Shown here one piece after another: positions 17,779-26,916 of a DNA stretch of 64,000 bases. Below the pieces are notes generated by a model. The model made no database searches and was not told the DNA's origin. It was given only the letters and a program-made list of their open reading frames with translations. This DNA comes from Sphingopyxis sp. OAS728. GTDB lineage: Bacteria; Pseudomonadota; Alphaproteobacteria; Sphingomonadales; Sphingomonadaceae. The stretch's first letter is position 1, and every line of letters begins with the position of its first letter. The stretch is taken from the NCBI RefSeq assembly GCF_014873485.1, contig NZ_JADBDT010000001.1, forward strand, positions 2,728,001 to 2,792,000, read 5' to 3'. A program made the translations under genes and the position numbers.

Positions 17779-17982
17779 GGACAATGCTCCGTTCGCGAAT
17801 CAACTGTCCGGCCCTTATGAAAGCTCAAGCCCGGTTGAGATCAAGCGCCGATTGACGAGGCCGCTCCCTGTCCCGCAAAACGCCATCATCTTGGTAACTT
17901 AGCCATTGCGGGCGGCCCCGCACTGCGGCAGACGCGTTGCACAACATAAGTCGCATAACAGAAACATTTCAGGGAGCCCCTC

Positions 17983-18837
17983 ATGCGCACCACGACTTAT
18001 TCCCGCTTCACCGCCGCGCTCGTCCCGGCCACGTTGCTCTTTACAGCCGGCACGGCCAATGCCGCGACCTGCGAGGAAGCCTTCGTCAAAAAGGGCAATC
18101 CGATCACCGCGCTGCGCTTCACCGCCGCGGTGACCGTCGCCGACCTGCCCCCTGCGGTCGCCATCGGCCAGATGCGCGGGATCGTCGCGGCGAAGGGCTA
18201 TGACATCATGGCCGACGAGGCCGAATATGGATCGATGCTGATCGAACAGCCGATGACCGGCACCGTGCGCGCCTTTCCGATCCAGATCACTGCGACGCAA
18301 ACCGGCGGAATCGGTACTGTCGTTATGGAAGCCAAGCTGCGCGCGGGCCAGTCGGTCGGCAGCGATGCGGCGAAGGCCGAAATGTGCGGCATCCTGAACC
18401 AGATCAAGGGCGGCAAGGCGGGCGCTGCCGCTGCCAAGAAGGGCGCGACCGCGACGACCGTCGCCGCCGCGCCGGTGAAGATCAGCGCCCTCGGCTTCTC
18501 GCAGCAGGTGTCGAAGGACACCGAACGCAATTCGGCGGGCATTCTCACTCGCTACAAGGGCAAACAGTTCACGATCGACGGTTCGGTCGCCTATGTCACC
18601 AAGGACGGCAAGGATTTCCGCGTCGGCTACAAGATCCCCGAACCTTGGGAACAGGCAATCCGCCTGCCGAACCAGGCGCCGTTCAAGACCGATATCGTCT
18701 GTTATATGGCGCCCGGACAGGCCGCCTATTCGCTCCAGCTCAAACCCGACAAGGGCATCAAACTGACTGGCACCGTCGAGGATTTCGATGAATATAAGCA
18801 TGTGATCTGGCTGAAGGACTGCCGCCCGGCGCAGTGA
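17983..18837 (+). CDS. Exported protein with C-terminal OB-fold (tRNA_anti-like) domain
   Basis: 284 residues; signal peptide with cleavage near TANA-A (28). An N-terminal alpha/beta region (30-145) is joined through an Ala/Lys-rich linker to a C-terminal OB-fold domain (about 180-284; YKGKQFTIDGSVAYV, DIVCYMAPGQ, LTGTVEDFDEYKHVIWLKDC) typical of small periplasmic tRNA_anti-like proteins. Ligand unknown. AGGGAGCCCC precedes the ATG. Confidence 0.8.
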   Translation: MRTTTYSRFTAALVPATLLFTAGTANAATCEEAFVKKGNPITALRFTAAVTVADLPPAVAIGQMRGIVAAKGYDIMADEAEYGSMLIEQPMTGTVRAFPIQITATQTGGIGTVVMEAKLRAGQSVGSDAAKAEMCGILNQIKGGKAGAAAAKKGATATTVAAAPVKISALGFSQQVSKDTERNSAGILTRYKGKQFTIDGSVAYVTKDGKDFRVGYKIPEPWEQAIRLPNQAPFKTDIVCYMAPGQAAYSLQLKPDKGIKLTGTVEDFDEYKHVIWLKDCRPAQ

Positions 18838-18866
18838 AGGGGCGGTATAGCGACGGGAGGGACGTC

Positions 18867-19328
18867 ATGCGCGAAATGATAGCGGCGGCGCTGGCTTTCG
18901 GCATGGCAGCTCCCGCCCTTGCTGCCGATGCGCCGGCGGACGAGGTGGCGAACCTCCGCGCCTTCGCCGACGCATTCGACGCCGCGCAGATCGCGCAGGA
19001 CCGTGCCGCTCTCGACCGCATGGTCGCCGACGATCTTGTCTTCATCGACGGCAGCGGCAAACGGTACGGCAAAGCGTTTTTCATCGACGGCTGGACCGGC
19101 GCCGACGATGATTACGACCCGGTCACGCTGACCGATCGCGTCATCCTCCCGCTCGGCAAGGATGTGGGCCTCGCCAGCGCCGAGACGATCCTGTCGGGCC
19201 GCTCGGCGGGCACGCCCTTCCGCGTCCGCATCCGCTTCACCGATATTTTCAGGCGCCAAGGCGACAGCTGGCAGGCGACCTATATCCATGTGACGCGGAT
19301 GGCGCTGGAAGACGCGCCAAAACCTTGA
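18867..19328 (+). CDS. Exported NTF2-like (DUF4440) protein
   Basis: 153 residues from an ATG preceded by GGGAGGG; an earlier in-frame GTG would overlap the preceding gene. Signal peptide (cleavage after ALAAD region, about 20), then a DUF4440-type NTF2 domain (LDRMVADDLVFIDGSG, FTDIFRRQGDSWQATYIHVTR). Often a ketosteroid-isomerase-like fold without known substrate. Its TGA overlaps the TTG start of the next gene. Confidence 0.8.
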   Translation: MREMIAAALAFGMAAPALAADAPADEVANLRAFADAFDAAQIAQDRAALDRMVADDLVFIDGSGKRYGKAFFIDGWTGADDDYDPVTLTDRVILPLGKDVGLASAETILSGRSAGTPFRVRIRFTDIFRRQGDSWQATYIHVTRMALEDAPKP

Positions 19329-20542
19329 CACGTACGCGCCGCGTGGTCCGCTGGACGGTCCGCGTGGTCGGGCTGCTGCTGTTTCTGCTCCTGCTTTTCG
19401 CGCTGGTCCTCGCTGTGAACGGGTGGAACGCCTTCGGGCGGGCGCCGTCGGGCCCGCGGCTCGAAAAACTCGAACGCTCGCCGCATTGGAAGGACGGCGC
19501 CTTTTCTAACGGTCGCGGCGGCTGGATCGACCGGCAGGCGGCCTATCGCGGGCTGCTCACCGCATCGGCGGTCACCGAGCCCGAGCCCGGCGCACCGGTT
19601 CCGGCCTCGCGCACCGACCCCGCCACCCTCGCGCGCCTCCCCCCCAGCGGGCTACGCATTACCTGGTTCGGTCATAGCTCGACCCTCGTCGAGATCGACG
19701 GCAAGCGCATCCTCGTCGACCCGATGTGGGGCGAGCGCGCCTCACCGGTCGGCTGGCTCGGCCCCGCGCGCTGGTACGCGCCGCCGATCGCGATTGCCGA
19801 CCTGCCGCCGATCGACGCCGTGGTGATCTCGCACGACCATTATGACCATCTCGACCAGAGCACGATCCGCGCGCTCGACAGCCGCGGCACGGCCTTCATC
19901 GTCCCGCTCGGTATCGGCTCGCACCTTGCCTATTGGGGCGTCGACGAAAAGAATGTCGTCGAACTCGACTGGTGGGGCGAGAAGCGGATCGGCGACGTCG
20001 CCATCGTCGCGACTCCCGCACGCCACGCCTCTGGCCGCCTCGGCAGCCAGAGCAACCAGACTTTCTGGGCGGGCTATGCGCTGATCGGGCCGAAGCACCG
20101 CGTATGGTATTCGGGCGACACCGGCTTCGCCCCCGAATTTGCCGAGATCGGCAAGCGCCTCGGCCCCTTCGACGCGACCCTGCTCGACACCGGCCAATAT
20201 AATCCCGCCTGGCCCGACAATCATCTCGGCCCCGAACTCGCGGTCGAGGCGCACCGGCTCGTCGGCGGCAAGACGCTGATCCCGATCCATTGGGCGCTGT
20301 TCAACCTCGCGCCGCACGCATGGACCGGACCGCCCGAGCGCATCCTCGCCGCCGCGCGCTGCGTCGGGGTCCGCCTCGCGATGCCGCGGCCGGGCGAAAG
20401 CATCGATCCGGCGACCGCGCCGCCGCCGACGCGCTGGTGGCCGAGGCTTGCATGGCAAACCGCGGCGCAAAAGCCGCAGGTCGCAACGCTCGACGGCGAT
20501 CCCGCGCACCGCGTCGCGATTGCGCCGTGCAAGGCGCCTTGA
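19325..20542 (+). CDS. Membrane-anchored metallo-beta-lactamase-fold hydrolase (NAPE-PLD/RomA-like)
   Basis: 405 residues: an N-terminal membrane anchor (about 12-32) and an MBL domain with HDHYDHLD and the WFGHSSTLVEIDG strand that characterises the NAPE-PLD/RomA group, plus YSGDTGFAPEF and a late IPIHWALF. Such enzymes hydrolyse phosphodiester or related bonds using two metals; the active domain probably faces the periplasm. The start is TTG overlapping the upstream stop; a GTG at 19343 is the alternative. Confidence 0.88.
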   Translation: MTRTRRVVRWTVRVVGLLLFLLLLFALVLAVNGWNAFGRAPSGPRLEKLERSPHWKDGAFSNGRGGWIDRQAAYRGLLTASAVTEPEPGAPVPASRTDPATLARLPPSGLRITWFGHSSTLVEIDGKRILVDPMWGERASPVGWLGPARWYAPPIAIADLPPIDAVVISHDHYDHLDQSTIRALDSRGTAFIVPLGIGSHLAYWGVDEKNVVELDWWGEKRIGDVAIVATPARHASGRLGSQSNQTFWAGYALIGPKHRVWYSGDTGFAPEFAEIGKRLGPFDATLLDTGQYNPAWPDNHLGPELAVEAHRLVGGKTLIPIHWALFNLAPHAWTGPPERILAAARCVGVRLAMPRPGESIDPATAPPPTRWWPRLAWQTAAQKPQVATLDGDPAHRVAIAPCKAP

Positions 20543-20610
20543 ACATCGTGATTCGACTCTCTCGGCAAATGAGAACATAATAGGAACATTGATCCGATTC
20601 GGAGGAATGG

Positions 20611-21201
20611 ATGATGGACCCGATGTTCCGCTATTTTCTGGGCTTTCAGGTGGCCGCCGACCGCGCGGGCTGGCTCGCGCGGCAATTGCCCCCCGTTTCG
20701 GGCGATCTGTTCGCGGGGCTCAAGCCGCAGAATTATCACCTCACGCTCTGCACAATCGCAGAAACGCTGGCGCAGCACCCGTTCCTGCGCCAGCGCGTCG
20801 CGGCAGCGTTCGCATCGGGTCTCCCCGCCGCTAGTCACATTCCCCTTGGACGCATCATGAGCCGGGAGGTGGGAGCCGAACTCACTACTGTCGGAAGCAT
20901 CGGCGGCATTCGCCATCTCTATGAGGGCGTCGTCGCGCGTCTTGCGGCGCAGGGCATCGAGCCGATGCATCGCAAGTCGGGCCTCCGCCCGCACATCACG
21001 CTCGGCTATGGCCGGAACGAAGGGTTCGACCCGGTTCCGGTAGCGTGGAACGGGACCCCGCGAGAGCTGGTGCTGATCGAAAGCCATATCGGCCACCGAC
21101 GCCACCGCGTATTGCAGCGCTGGACGCTCGAGCCGCCCGCGCAGGGCGCCTTCGCCTTCATGGAAGACGAGCTGCCCACGCCACTGCGCCGCGCCGCCTA
21201 G
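20611..21201 (+). CDS. 2'-5' RNA ligase / 2H phosphoesterase family protein (second of two)
   Basis: 196 residues with both catalytic HxT motifs, YHLTLC (about residue 42) and RPHITLGYG (about 129), as in ThpR/LigT enzymes acting on cyclic or 2'-5' RNA phosphodiesters. It is only weakly similar to the copy at 11225. GAGGA precedes the ATG. Its TAG and the stop of the convergent osmC-like gene share one CTAG. Confidence 0.85.
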   Translation: MMDPMFRYFLGFQVAADRAGWLARQLPPVSGDLFAGLKPQNYHLTLCTIAETLAQHPFLRQRVAAAFASGLPAASHIPLGRIMSREVGAELTTVGSIGGIRHLYEGVVARLAAQGIEPMHRKSGLRPHITLGYGRNEGFDPVPVAWNGTPRELVLIESHIGHRRHRVLQRWTLEPPAQGAFAFMEDELPTPLRRAA

Positions 21202-21626
21202 CCTTCGAGGCTGTGCTCAAGCGTGATCTCGCAGTTGAGCAGCTTCGACACAGGGCAATTCTTCTCGGCTTCCGCGGCGATCGCAGCGAACTCGTCGGCG
21301 CTAATCCCCGGCACCTTGCCCGTCAGCGTCAGCGCCGACTTGCTGATCTGAAAACCGCCATCGACCTGGTCGAGCGTCACCGCGGCGCTCGTCTCGAGCG
21401 TGTCGCCATTATAGCCCGCGCGCGCGAGTCCGAACGACAGCGCCATCGTGAAACAGGCGGCATGCGCCGCGGCGATCAGCTCCTCGGGGTTCGTTCCCGG
21501 CTGCCCTTCGAAGCGCGTCCCGAAACCATAGGGCTGTGCATTGAGGACGCCCGACTTGGTCGTGATCGACCCCTTGCCTTCCTTGCCAAAGCCTTCGTAG
21601 CGGGCGGATGCGCGATTGACGGTCAT
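21198..21626 (-). CDS. OsmC family peroxiredoxin-like protein
   Basis: 142 residues with OsmC/Ohr redox cysteines C58 (AAHAACFTMALS) and C124 (KNCPVSKLL), and the NPEELIAAAHAACF signature. These dimers reduce organic hydroperoxides in the cytoplasm using lipoylated or thiol donors. GAGGAGAT precedes the ATG. Closer to OsmC than Ohr by the VNRASARYEG start. Confidence 0.92.
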   Translation of the reverse strand: MTVNRASARYEGFGKEGKGSITTKSGVLNAQPYGFGTRFEGQPGTNPEELIAAAHAACFTMALSFGLARAGYNGDTLETSAAVTLDQVDGGFQISKSALTLTGKVPGISADEFAAIAAEAEKNCPVSKLLNCEITLEHSLEG

Positions 21627-21740
21627 GGTCGTATCTCCTCTTGGGGGTGAGTCTCGTGCCTGTTTCTACATCAAGGGGCCGGCGGGGGCATACCGACAAA
21701 GGTATAACCGCACCCTTCCTTCGATCAGGTCATCCTTCGA

Positions 21741-21938
21741 TCAGGCGAGCCCGCGCCGCATGCCAACCCGCTTCCATGCCTTTTCATGAAAGAAGAATGC
21801 GACAGCATTGATACAGGGCTCGATGATCGCGATCCCGCCCGCGAGCGCGACCGATCCGGTCATCACATAAGCGACGCTGAACCCGATGGTCAGGTGGATC
21901 GAAAGATAGGTGAAGGTCTTTATCAGATCGAGGGGCAT
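21741..21938 (-). CDS. DUF2061 small membrane protein
   Basis: 65 residues, start chosen at an ATG preceded by GGAGACGGG. Two membrane helices with the DUF2061 pattern (LIKTFTYLSIHLTIGFSVAYVMTGS, then IEPCINAVAFFFHEKAWKR). Function unknown; in other bacteria it is sometimes fused to sulfate-assimilation genes. Confidence 0.85.
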   Translation of the reverse strand: MPLDLIKTFTYLSIHLTIGFSVAYVMTGSVALAGGIAIIEPCINAVAFFFHEKAWKRVGMRRGLA

Positions 21939-22011
21939 GACCCGTCTCCGGCAACTGCGAACCCGCACAAGTTAAGAACGGTTCGCAACAAGCGCCAGAT
22001 ATACCTTTAGG

Positions 22012-22359
22012 TCAGTCTGATCGATTTTCCCGCACGACGCCCGCCCGGTCGAGTTCGGGGCCCAACCGCCCCGTCAGCCACATCGCCCACATTTTGAAAT
22101 CGGCGCCAAGGCTCCACAGCGGATAGGTAAAGGTCGCCGGCCGGTTCTTCTCGACTCCGAAATGCGCGACCCATGCGAAGAAATAGCCCGCCACCGGCAA
22201 GGCGATCAGCCACCCCCAGCGCCCCGCCACGACCGCGGCAACCGCGATCAGTACGACGAGGCTCGTCCCGATATAATGGAGCGCGCGCGTCGACGCCTTG
22301 CTGTGCTCGCGCAGGTAAAAGGGCCAGAATTCGGCGAAGGTCGTATATTGGCGCGCCAT
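22012..22359 (-). CDS. DUF962 / Mpo1-like membrane protein
   Basis: 115 residues with FAEFWPFYLREHSKASTRALHYIGT at the start, the family signature (EHxxxxxRxxHxxGT), and about three hydrophobic segments. The yeast relative Mpo1 is a 2-hydroxy fatty-acid dioxygenase; whether this bacterial protein shares that reaction is not shown by sequence. Confidence 0.88.
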   Translation of the reverse strand: MARQYTTFAEFWPFYLREHSKASTRALHYIGTSLVVLIAVAAVVAGRWGWLIALPVAGYFFAWVAHFGVEKNRPATFTYPLWSLGADFKMWAMWLTGRLGPELDRAGVVRENRSD

Positions 22360-22394
22360 CGCGCAATGCTGCCTTCGCCCGCGCCGCGGGTCAA

Positions 22395-23084
22395 CTAGAG
22401 GCTGCGCGCCGCCTCGTCGATCAGCGCCGCGACTTCAGCTGGCCGCGATGCGAGCGACGCGTGGCCGGCGTCGAGCGTGATGACCTTTCGCGCACCGAGC
22501 CGCCCCGACATCATCGTCTGGTTCGCCGGGGCGATCATCCGGTCTTCGCTCGAAATCTGGTACCAGCTCGGCTTCACCCGCCACGCCGGATCGCTCACCG
22601 CCTCGCCAAAGGTCGACGCAAGCGGCGCCTTTTGCGTCACCGCCATCACCAGCGCCTCGTCGGCGCTGACATCCTGACAGAAGCTTTCGTGGAACTTGTC
22701 GGGCTTGATCCAGAGATAGCCATCGCCGTCGGGCGCAAGATTTGCGGCGCCCGCGGGCGGATGCTGCTGCGTCAGCGCGCCGAGGCTCTCGCCCGCGTCG
22801 GGCGCGAAGGCCGCGATATAGACGAGCCCCGCCACATTCGGCGCCGTTCCCGCCTCGGTAATCACCGCGCCGCCATAGCTGTGCCCGACGAGCAGCACGG
22901 GCCCGTCGACCTGCGCCGCGATCTGACGCGTCCGCGCGGCGTCGCCGGCAAGCGACGTCAGCGGCAGCTCGACCGCGCGTATGCCTTTATGCCCCAACCG
23001 GTCAAGCTCGACGATCGCCTTCGCCCAATGCGCCGCGCCGCCCCAGAAGCCGTGCACGAGGATGATCGTTGGAAGCGCTGCCAT
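22395..23084 (-). CDS. Alpha/beta-hydrolase fold protein
   Basis: 229 residues with HGFWGG oxyanion loop (11-16), nucleophile S69 in GHSYGG and C-terminal H208 in DAGHASL. Size and the LVHGFWGGAAHW start resemble small esterases/hydroxynitrile-lyase-like hydrolases. No signal peptide. Substrate unknown. Confidence 0.88.
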   Translation of the reverse strand: MAALPTIILVHGFWGGAAHWAKAIVELDRLGHKGIRAVELPLTSLAGDAARTRQIAAQVDGPVLLVGHSYGGAVITEAGTAPNVAGLVYIAAFAPDAGESLGALTQQHPPAGAANLAPDGDGYLWIKPDKFHESFCQDVSADEALVMAVTQKAPLASTFGEAVSDPAWRVKPSWYQISSEDRMIAPANQTMMSGRLGARKVITLDAGHASLASRPAEVAALIDEAARSL

Positions 23085-23186
23085 GGTCCCGACTCCTGTA
23101 GAATTTCGCGAAGCCCGAAGCTAACATGTCCGCCAATGACCTGACAGCGAAGAACGCTGACGGGATTTCGGGGGAGGAATTGATCC

Positions 23187-23408
23187 ATGAAAAAATCGAC
23201 GCGTGCCCTGCTCGGGCTCGTCCTGCTCGACCTTGTCGTCATCGCCGGCGCCTGGTGGATGATCGACCGGACACAAAGCGGTGCGTGGAACTCGAACGAT
23301 CCCGCGGGCTCGATCACGATGGTGACGACGACCGCGGGGATGATCGTCGGCGTGGTCACCGTGGTGCTGTTGCTCGCCTTCGTCACCCACCGCCGCGCCG
23401 GTAACTGA
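23187..23408 (+). CDS. Small two-helix membrane protein
   Basis: 73 residues with two hydrophobic segments (7-26 and 47-66) around a short polar loop. GGGGGAGGAATT precedes the ATG, supporting translation. No family recognised. Confidence 0.6.
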   Translation: MKKSTRALLGLVLLDLVVIAGAWWMIDRTQSGAWNSNDPAGSITMVTTTAGMIVGVVTVVLLLAFVTHRRAGN

Positions 23409-23437
23409 CCGCCGGGCCTTTCGGGACGCCCGCGCTC

Positions 23438-23890
23438 TCAATCCTCGCTGTTGACGATCACGTCCCAATGATCCTCGACCAGCGCAAAACGCTTGGCCTC
23501 CTCGGCCTTGAATGTTGCAAGGTCGGGGAACAAGCGCGCGCCGACTTTCTCCGCAGCGGCGTCATAGCCGGTCGCATTGCCCACGGCGTCCTCGGCGCCG
23601 CGATAGGTGATCGTCACGCGCAGATCCCAGCGCGTTCCGCCCGCCATATGGGTGAAGGGGGTCGTCGTCTCGATGCGGGTGATGAAGCCCAGCCGCTTCA
23701 TCTCGTCCAAGATCGGCTGATGGTTCTTTGCGTAAAGCGCGCGGAACTCGTCCATGCCTCCCCAGCGGATGCGATAATAATATTCGATCGTCACCGGGGT
23801 CATCGTCGACGCGGCCGGTGGGGTCTTGGTCACGGACGGCGCGGTTTCGGGCGCCGCAGCGGCCAGAAGCAAAGGCAATATGGAAAGCAT
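23438..23890 (-). CDS. Exported protein of unknown function
   Basis: 150 residues; start chosen at MLSILPLLLAAAAPE, which gives a signal peptide (an upstream ATG would hide it). The mature part has an alternating strand/helix pattern (VTIEYYYRIRWGGMDEFRALYAKNHQPIL) reminiscent of a dimeric alpha/beta barrel, but no family is certain. Confidence 0.7.
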   Translation of the reverse strand: MLSILPLLLAAAAPETAPSVTKTPPAASTMTPVTIEYYYRIRWGGMDEFRALYAKNHQPILDEMKRLGFITRIETTTPFTHMAGGTRWDLRVTITYRGAEDAVGNATGYDAAAEKVGARLFPDLATFKAEEAKRFALVEDHWDVIVNSED

Positions 23891-23959
23891 GGCCCCTTCC
23901 CCCTTCGCACCGAAATCTACGCGCGATAGCGCGGCCATTCAAGGCGCCCAGAAAATAGT

Positions 23960-23996
23960 CAGCCCTCCCGCCTGGGTCGCAGGGGCGGGAGGGCTG
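23960..23996 (-). terminator. Intrinsic terminator after the small exported protein gene
   Basis: A 13-bp stem CAGCCCTCCCGCC/GGCGGGAGGGCTG with an 11-nt loop; on the minus strand it is followed by a short T-rich ACTATTTT. It is 51 nt beyond the stop at 24048. Confidence 0.65.
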
Positions 23997-24047
23997 TGTT
24001 CCGGGCCGGCATGATCGGCGCGCCCGGAGACGAAAATATTGTGCGGT

Positions 24048-24233
24048 TCAGCGCGCCGCGGCCTCGCGGACCTTCTGCACCGCGGGGAGCAGCAGGCCGA
24101 TCAGGATCTGCACCGGGTTCGAGGTCACCATCATGCCGCCTTGCGCGGGCTGCGCCGACTGCGCCATCGCAGGGGTCGCCGACAGGGCGATGGTGAGGGC
24201 AAGCATCGGGGTGAGGATCATCTTCTTGGTCAT
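24048..24233 (-). CDS. Small exported protein ending in a pseudopilin-like motif
   Basis: 61 residues: signal peptide with likely cleavage after AMA (24), a Gln/Ala-rich linker, then residues 43-61 ILIGLLLPAVQKVREAAAR. That last block closely resembles the helix found at the N-terminus of planctomycete-type DUF1559 prepilin-like proteins (from memory of the family; not searched). Codons are host-like. GGAAGAG precedes the ATG and a terminator follows, so the gene is likely real. Function unknown. Confidence 0.65.
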   Translation of the reverse strand: MTKKMILTPMLALTIALSATPAMAQSAQPAQGGMMVTSNPVQILIGLLLPAVQKVREAAAR

Positions 24234-24313
24234 CGTCTCTTCCTTTTCACATTCGTTGATCTGGTTCGAATTTCGTTCGGGTCGCTCCCGATGACCTGCT
24301 TATGCCGCACGGC

Positions 24314-24333
24314 CGATCACCCGGCCGTGATCG
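24314..24333. promoter_or_regulatory. Inverted repeat upstream of the small exported gene
   Basis: CGATCAC-CCGGCC-GTGATCG has 7-bp perfect arms and lies 80 nt upstream of the start at 24233. It might be an operator; no T-run follows. Confidence 0.3.
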
Positions 24334-24386
24334 CCATCACTCGGCCGAAGAAATTTCACAACTCACGGAAAAGAAAGGAAAGAAAC

Positions 24387-24851
24387 TTATGTTTGGCGTT
24401 TGATCCGCACCAGCGCCCCATCGAGCGCCTGCAGGAATTGCGAGCGATCGGCCTTCGAGAAAGGCGGCGGCCCGCCCATTCCCTCGCTCATCCCCGAACG
24501 CAGGTCGGCCATGATCGCGCGCGTCGCGATCGCGGGTCCGATCGACGCCATGGTGAAGGGCTTGCCGTTCGGGCCGAGCACGCTCGCCCCCGCCTTCAAC
24601 GCCCGATCCGCGAGCAGGATATCGGCGGTGACGACGATGCTCCGGTCATTCGCCGCCTCCGCGATCCAGTCGTCGGCGGCATCGAAACCGTCCGAGACGA
24701 CGACGCGTTCGATCAGCGAATGGTCGGGGACGCGCAGCCGGCTGTTGCTCACGACCTTCACTGCCACCTCGTGCCGCCACGCGACGCGGTAAATTTCGTC
24801 CTTCACCGGACAGGCGTCGGCATCGACGAGAATCTGGATGGCATTCGTCAT
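24387..24851 (-). CDS. YaiI/YqxD family protein (DUF188)
   Basis: 154 residues with the PIN-like DUF188 signature: ILVDADACPVKDEIYRVA, VVSDGFDAADDWIAE, DIVVTADILLADRAL-type acidic sites, and RSGMSEGMGGPPPF. Family members look like nuclease folds, but activity is unproven. ATG at 24851 chosen over an upstream ATG outside the conserved region. It is 10 nt from the DUF427 gene and likely co-transcribed. Confidence 0.9.
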   Translation of the reverse strand: MTNAIQILVDADACPVKDEIYRVAWRHEVAVKVVSNSRLRVPDHSLIERVVVSDGFDAADDWIAEAANDRSIVVTADILLADRALKAGASVLGPNGKPFTMASIGPAIATRAIMADLRSGMSEGMGGPPPFSKADRSQFLQALDGALVRIKRQT

Positions 24852-24861
24852 GGGCAAAACG

Positions 24862-25143
24862 TCAGCCGACCTCGACACCCTTCCAGAAGGCGATGCGGTC
24901 GCGGATCGCCTCGGCCGCCTCCTTGGGGTCGGGATAATACCAGGCGGCGTCGGCGTTCATCTGCCCGTTCACCGTGACATGATGATAATGCGCCAGCCCC
25001 TTCCACGGACAGATGCTCGTCGTCGCGCTGTCCGACAGCACACCCGCGGCCACCGCGTCGCGCGGAAAATAATGATTGCCCTCGACCACCACCGTGTCGT
25101 CGCTGTCGGCGATCACCGCGCCGTTCCACCGTGCCTGCACCAT
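24862..25143 (-). CDS. DUF427 family protein
   Basis: 93 residues carrying the DUF427 pattern: ARWNGAVIADSDDTVVVEGNHYFP, CPWKGLAHYH and AAWYYPDPK. Small beta-rich cytoplasmic protein, function unknown. Start set at MVQARW; the longer frame adds non-family residues. Confidence 0.9.
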   Translation of the reverse strand: MVQARWNGAVIADSDDTVVVEGNHYFPRDAVAAGVLSDSATTSICPWKGLAHYHHVTVNGQMNADAAWYYPDPKEAAEAIRDRIAFWKGVEVG

Positions 25144-25159
25144 CGATCCGCCTCCAGCG

Positions 25160-25918
25160 TCAGCCCGCGAGCCCGTCCCACACCAGCTTGGCGCCAAGCA
25201 GGACCATCAACAGATAGATGATAACATAGAAACGCGCGCCATCGATCCGTTTCAGCCAGCGCACGGTGAGCAGGGTCGAGACGATCGCGAGCGGCATCAA
25301 CAGCAGCGCGGCGACGAGCACCTCATGCGGGAAGGCGCCGAGCGCAATATAAGCGGGCACCTTCATCCAGTTGATCGCCGCGAACAGGATCGAACTGGTA
25401 CCGACAAAGACAAGATGCGGCAGACGGCGCGGCGTCACCCACATCTGGAACGGCGGCCCGCCGGCGTGCGCGATCTGGCTGGTAAAGCCCGTCGCGACCC
25501 CGAACAGGCTGCCGACCCAGCCGGGCGAGGTCGACGCCGCAACGACACGACCGCCGCGTTCGACCCATAGGCGATAGAGGCCGAACGCCAGCGTGATCGC
25601 ACCAAGCGCCGCCATCAGCTTCGCCTCGTCGACGCGCTCGGCATAAAAATAGCCCGCCGCGACGCCCACGGCGGCGCCGGGCAGCATCCATGCGATCACC
25701 CAGCCGTCCCACGTCTTACGGAACGACCAGACGCTGACGACGTCCTGCACGATCAGGATCGGAAGCAGCAGCGCGGCGGCGATCGTCGGCGGCAGCACCA
25801 ATGCAACGAGCGGGGTCGCGAGCGCGCCGACCCCCGACAGGCCGCCCTTGGCGAGCCCGAGCAGGATCACCGCGATGGCGAGCACGAGCAAGGTCAGCGG
25901 ATCGGCGAGCAGGCTCAT
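25160..25918 (-). CDS. TauE/SafE family membrane permease
   Basis: 252 residues with seven to eight hydrophobic segments and the family motif [17 protein letters not shown] near the N-terminus and [11 protein letters not shown] in the middle. TauE/SafE proteins export sulfite or organosulfur anions across the inner membrane; the substrate here is undetermined. The start overlaps the ung stop (ATGA), so it is expressed with ung. Confidence 0.9.
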   Translation of the reverse strand: MSLLADPLTLLVLAIAVILLGLAKGGLSGVGALATPLVALVLPPTIAAALLLPILIVQDVVSVWSFRKTWDGWVIAWMLPGAAVGVAAGYFYAERVDEAKLMAALGAITLAFGLYRLWVERGGRVVAASTSPGWVGSLFGVATGFTSQIAHAGGPPFQMWVTPRRLPHLVFVGTSSILFAAINWMKVPAYIALGAFPHEVLVAALLLMPLAIVSTLLTVRWLKRIDGARFYVIIYLLMVLLGAKLVWDGLAG

Positions 25919-26628
25919 TCGGCGGGGACGTCCACCGTTTCGGGCAAACGCCAATCGATCGCGCCGCGCCCCTGCGCCTCAAGAAACGCGTTCGTCTGAC
26001 TGAACGGCCGCGATCCGAAAAAGCCGTTGTGCGCTGACAGGGGCGAGGGATGCGGCGCGCGCAGGATCAGGTGCGGGCTGCCCACGCCCAGCCCCGCGAC
26101 ATTCGCCGCCTTCTTCTGCGCATGGCTGCCCCACAGGATGAAGACCTTGGGCGCCGGGTCGGCGGCGACCGCGGCGACGACGGCGTCGGTGAATTTTTCC
26201 CACCCCTTGCCCTGATGCGAGGCGGCCATGCCGCTCTCGACCGTCAGGCAATTGTTGAGCAGTAGCACGCCTTGGCTTGCCCAGGATTTGAGATAGCCAT
26301 GCGACGCGCGCGCGATGCCGAGGTCGCTCTGCATTTCCTTGTAGATATTGACGAGGCTCGGCGGCGTCCGCACCCCCGGCTGGACCGAGAAACAGAGCCC
26401 ATGCGCCTGCCCCGGCCCGTGGTACGGATCCTGCCCCAATATCACGACGCGCACATCCTGCGGCGGCGTCGCGTCGAGCGCCGCGAACCAGTCGCGCGGG
26501 CGCGGATAGATCGCCTTGCCCTTCGCGCGCTCCTCGCCGAGAAACGCCTTGAGCGCCGCCATATAGGGCTGCTCGAACTCGCCGCCGATGCGCGCGAGCC
26601 AGTCGGGATGCAGTTTGACCTCGGACAT
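25915..26628 (-). CDS. ung: Uracil-DNA glycosylase, family 1
   Basis: 237 residues. Water-activating D67 in [13 protein letters not shown] and H193 in HPSPLSAH are present, together with the LLNNCLTVE and LWGSHAQKK blocks. It removes uracil from DNA to start base-excision repair. Full length. First gene of a four-gene minus-strand run (ung, tauE-like, DUF427, DUF188). Confidence 0.97.
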   Translation of the reverse strand: MSEVKLHPDWLARIGGEFEQPYMAALKAFLGEERAKGKAIYPRPRDWFAALDATPPQDVRVVILGQDPYHGPGQAHGLCFSVQPGVRTPPSLVNIYKEMQSDLGIARASHGYLKSWASQGVLLLNNCLTVESGMAASHQGKGWEKFTDAVVAAVAADPAPKVFILWGSHAQKKAANVAGLGVGSPHLILRAPHPSPLSAHNGFFGSRPFSQTNAFLEAQGRGAIDWRLPETVDVPAE

Positions 26629-26916
26629 GCCCGCGCTTCACCAGAGCAGCGCGGGCTTGTCCAGTACCGTTACCCGGCGACGGGCGCATCGCGGTAATGC
26701 CGATCGCATCCGGCACCTCGATGATCGAACATTCCCATGCGGCTGTCTGCGCCTCGGGTGACGATCGCCAACGCGGGCTTGCGGCCTTGCGCAGAATGCT
26801 TTGAAGGTTTCCGCCCGACCCTGTACGGGCCCCGGATTGGTTGCTTCCATCGCCTCGCGCCCGGCTTCAGCGCCAGCCGTTCGTATGAAGGCAGATCGTC
26901 AGGATTCTGGGTTACA

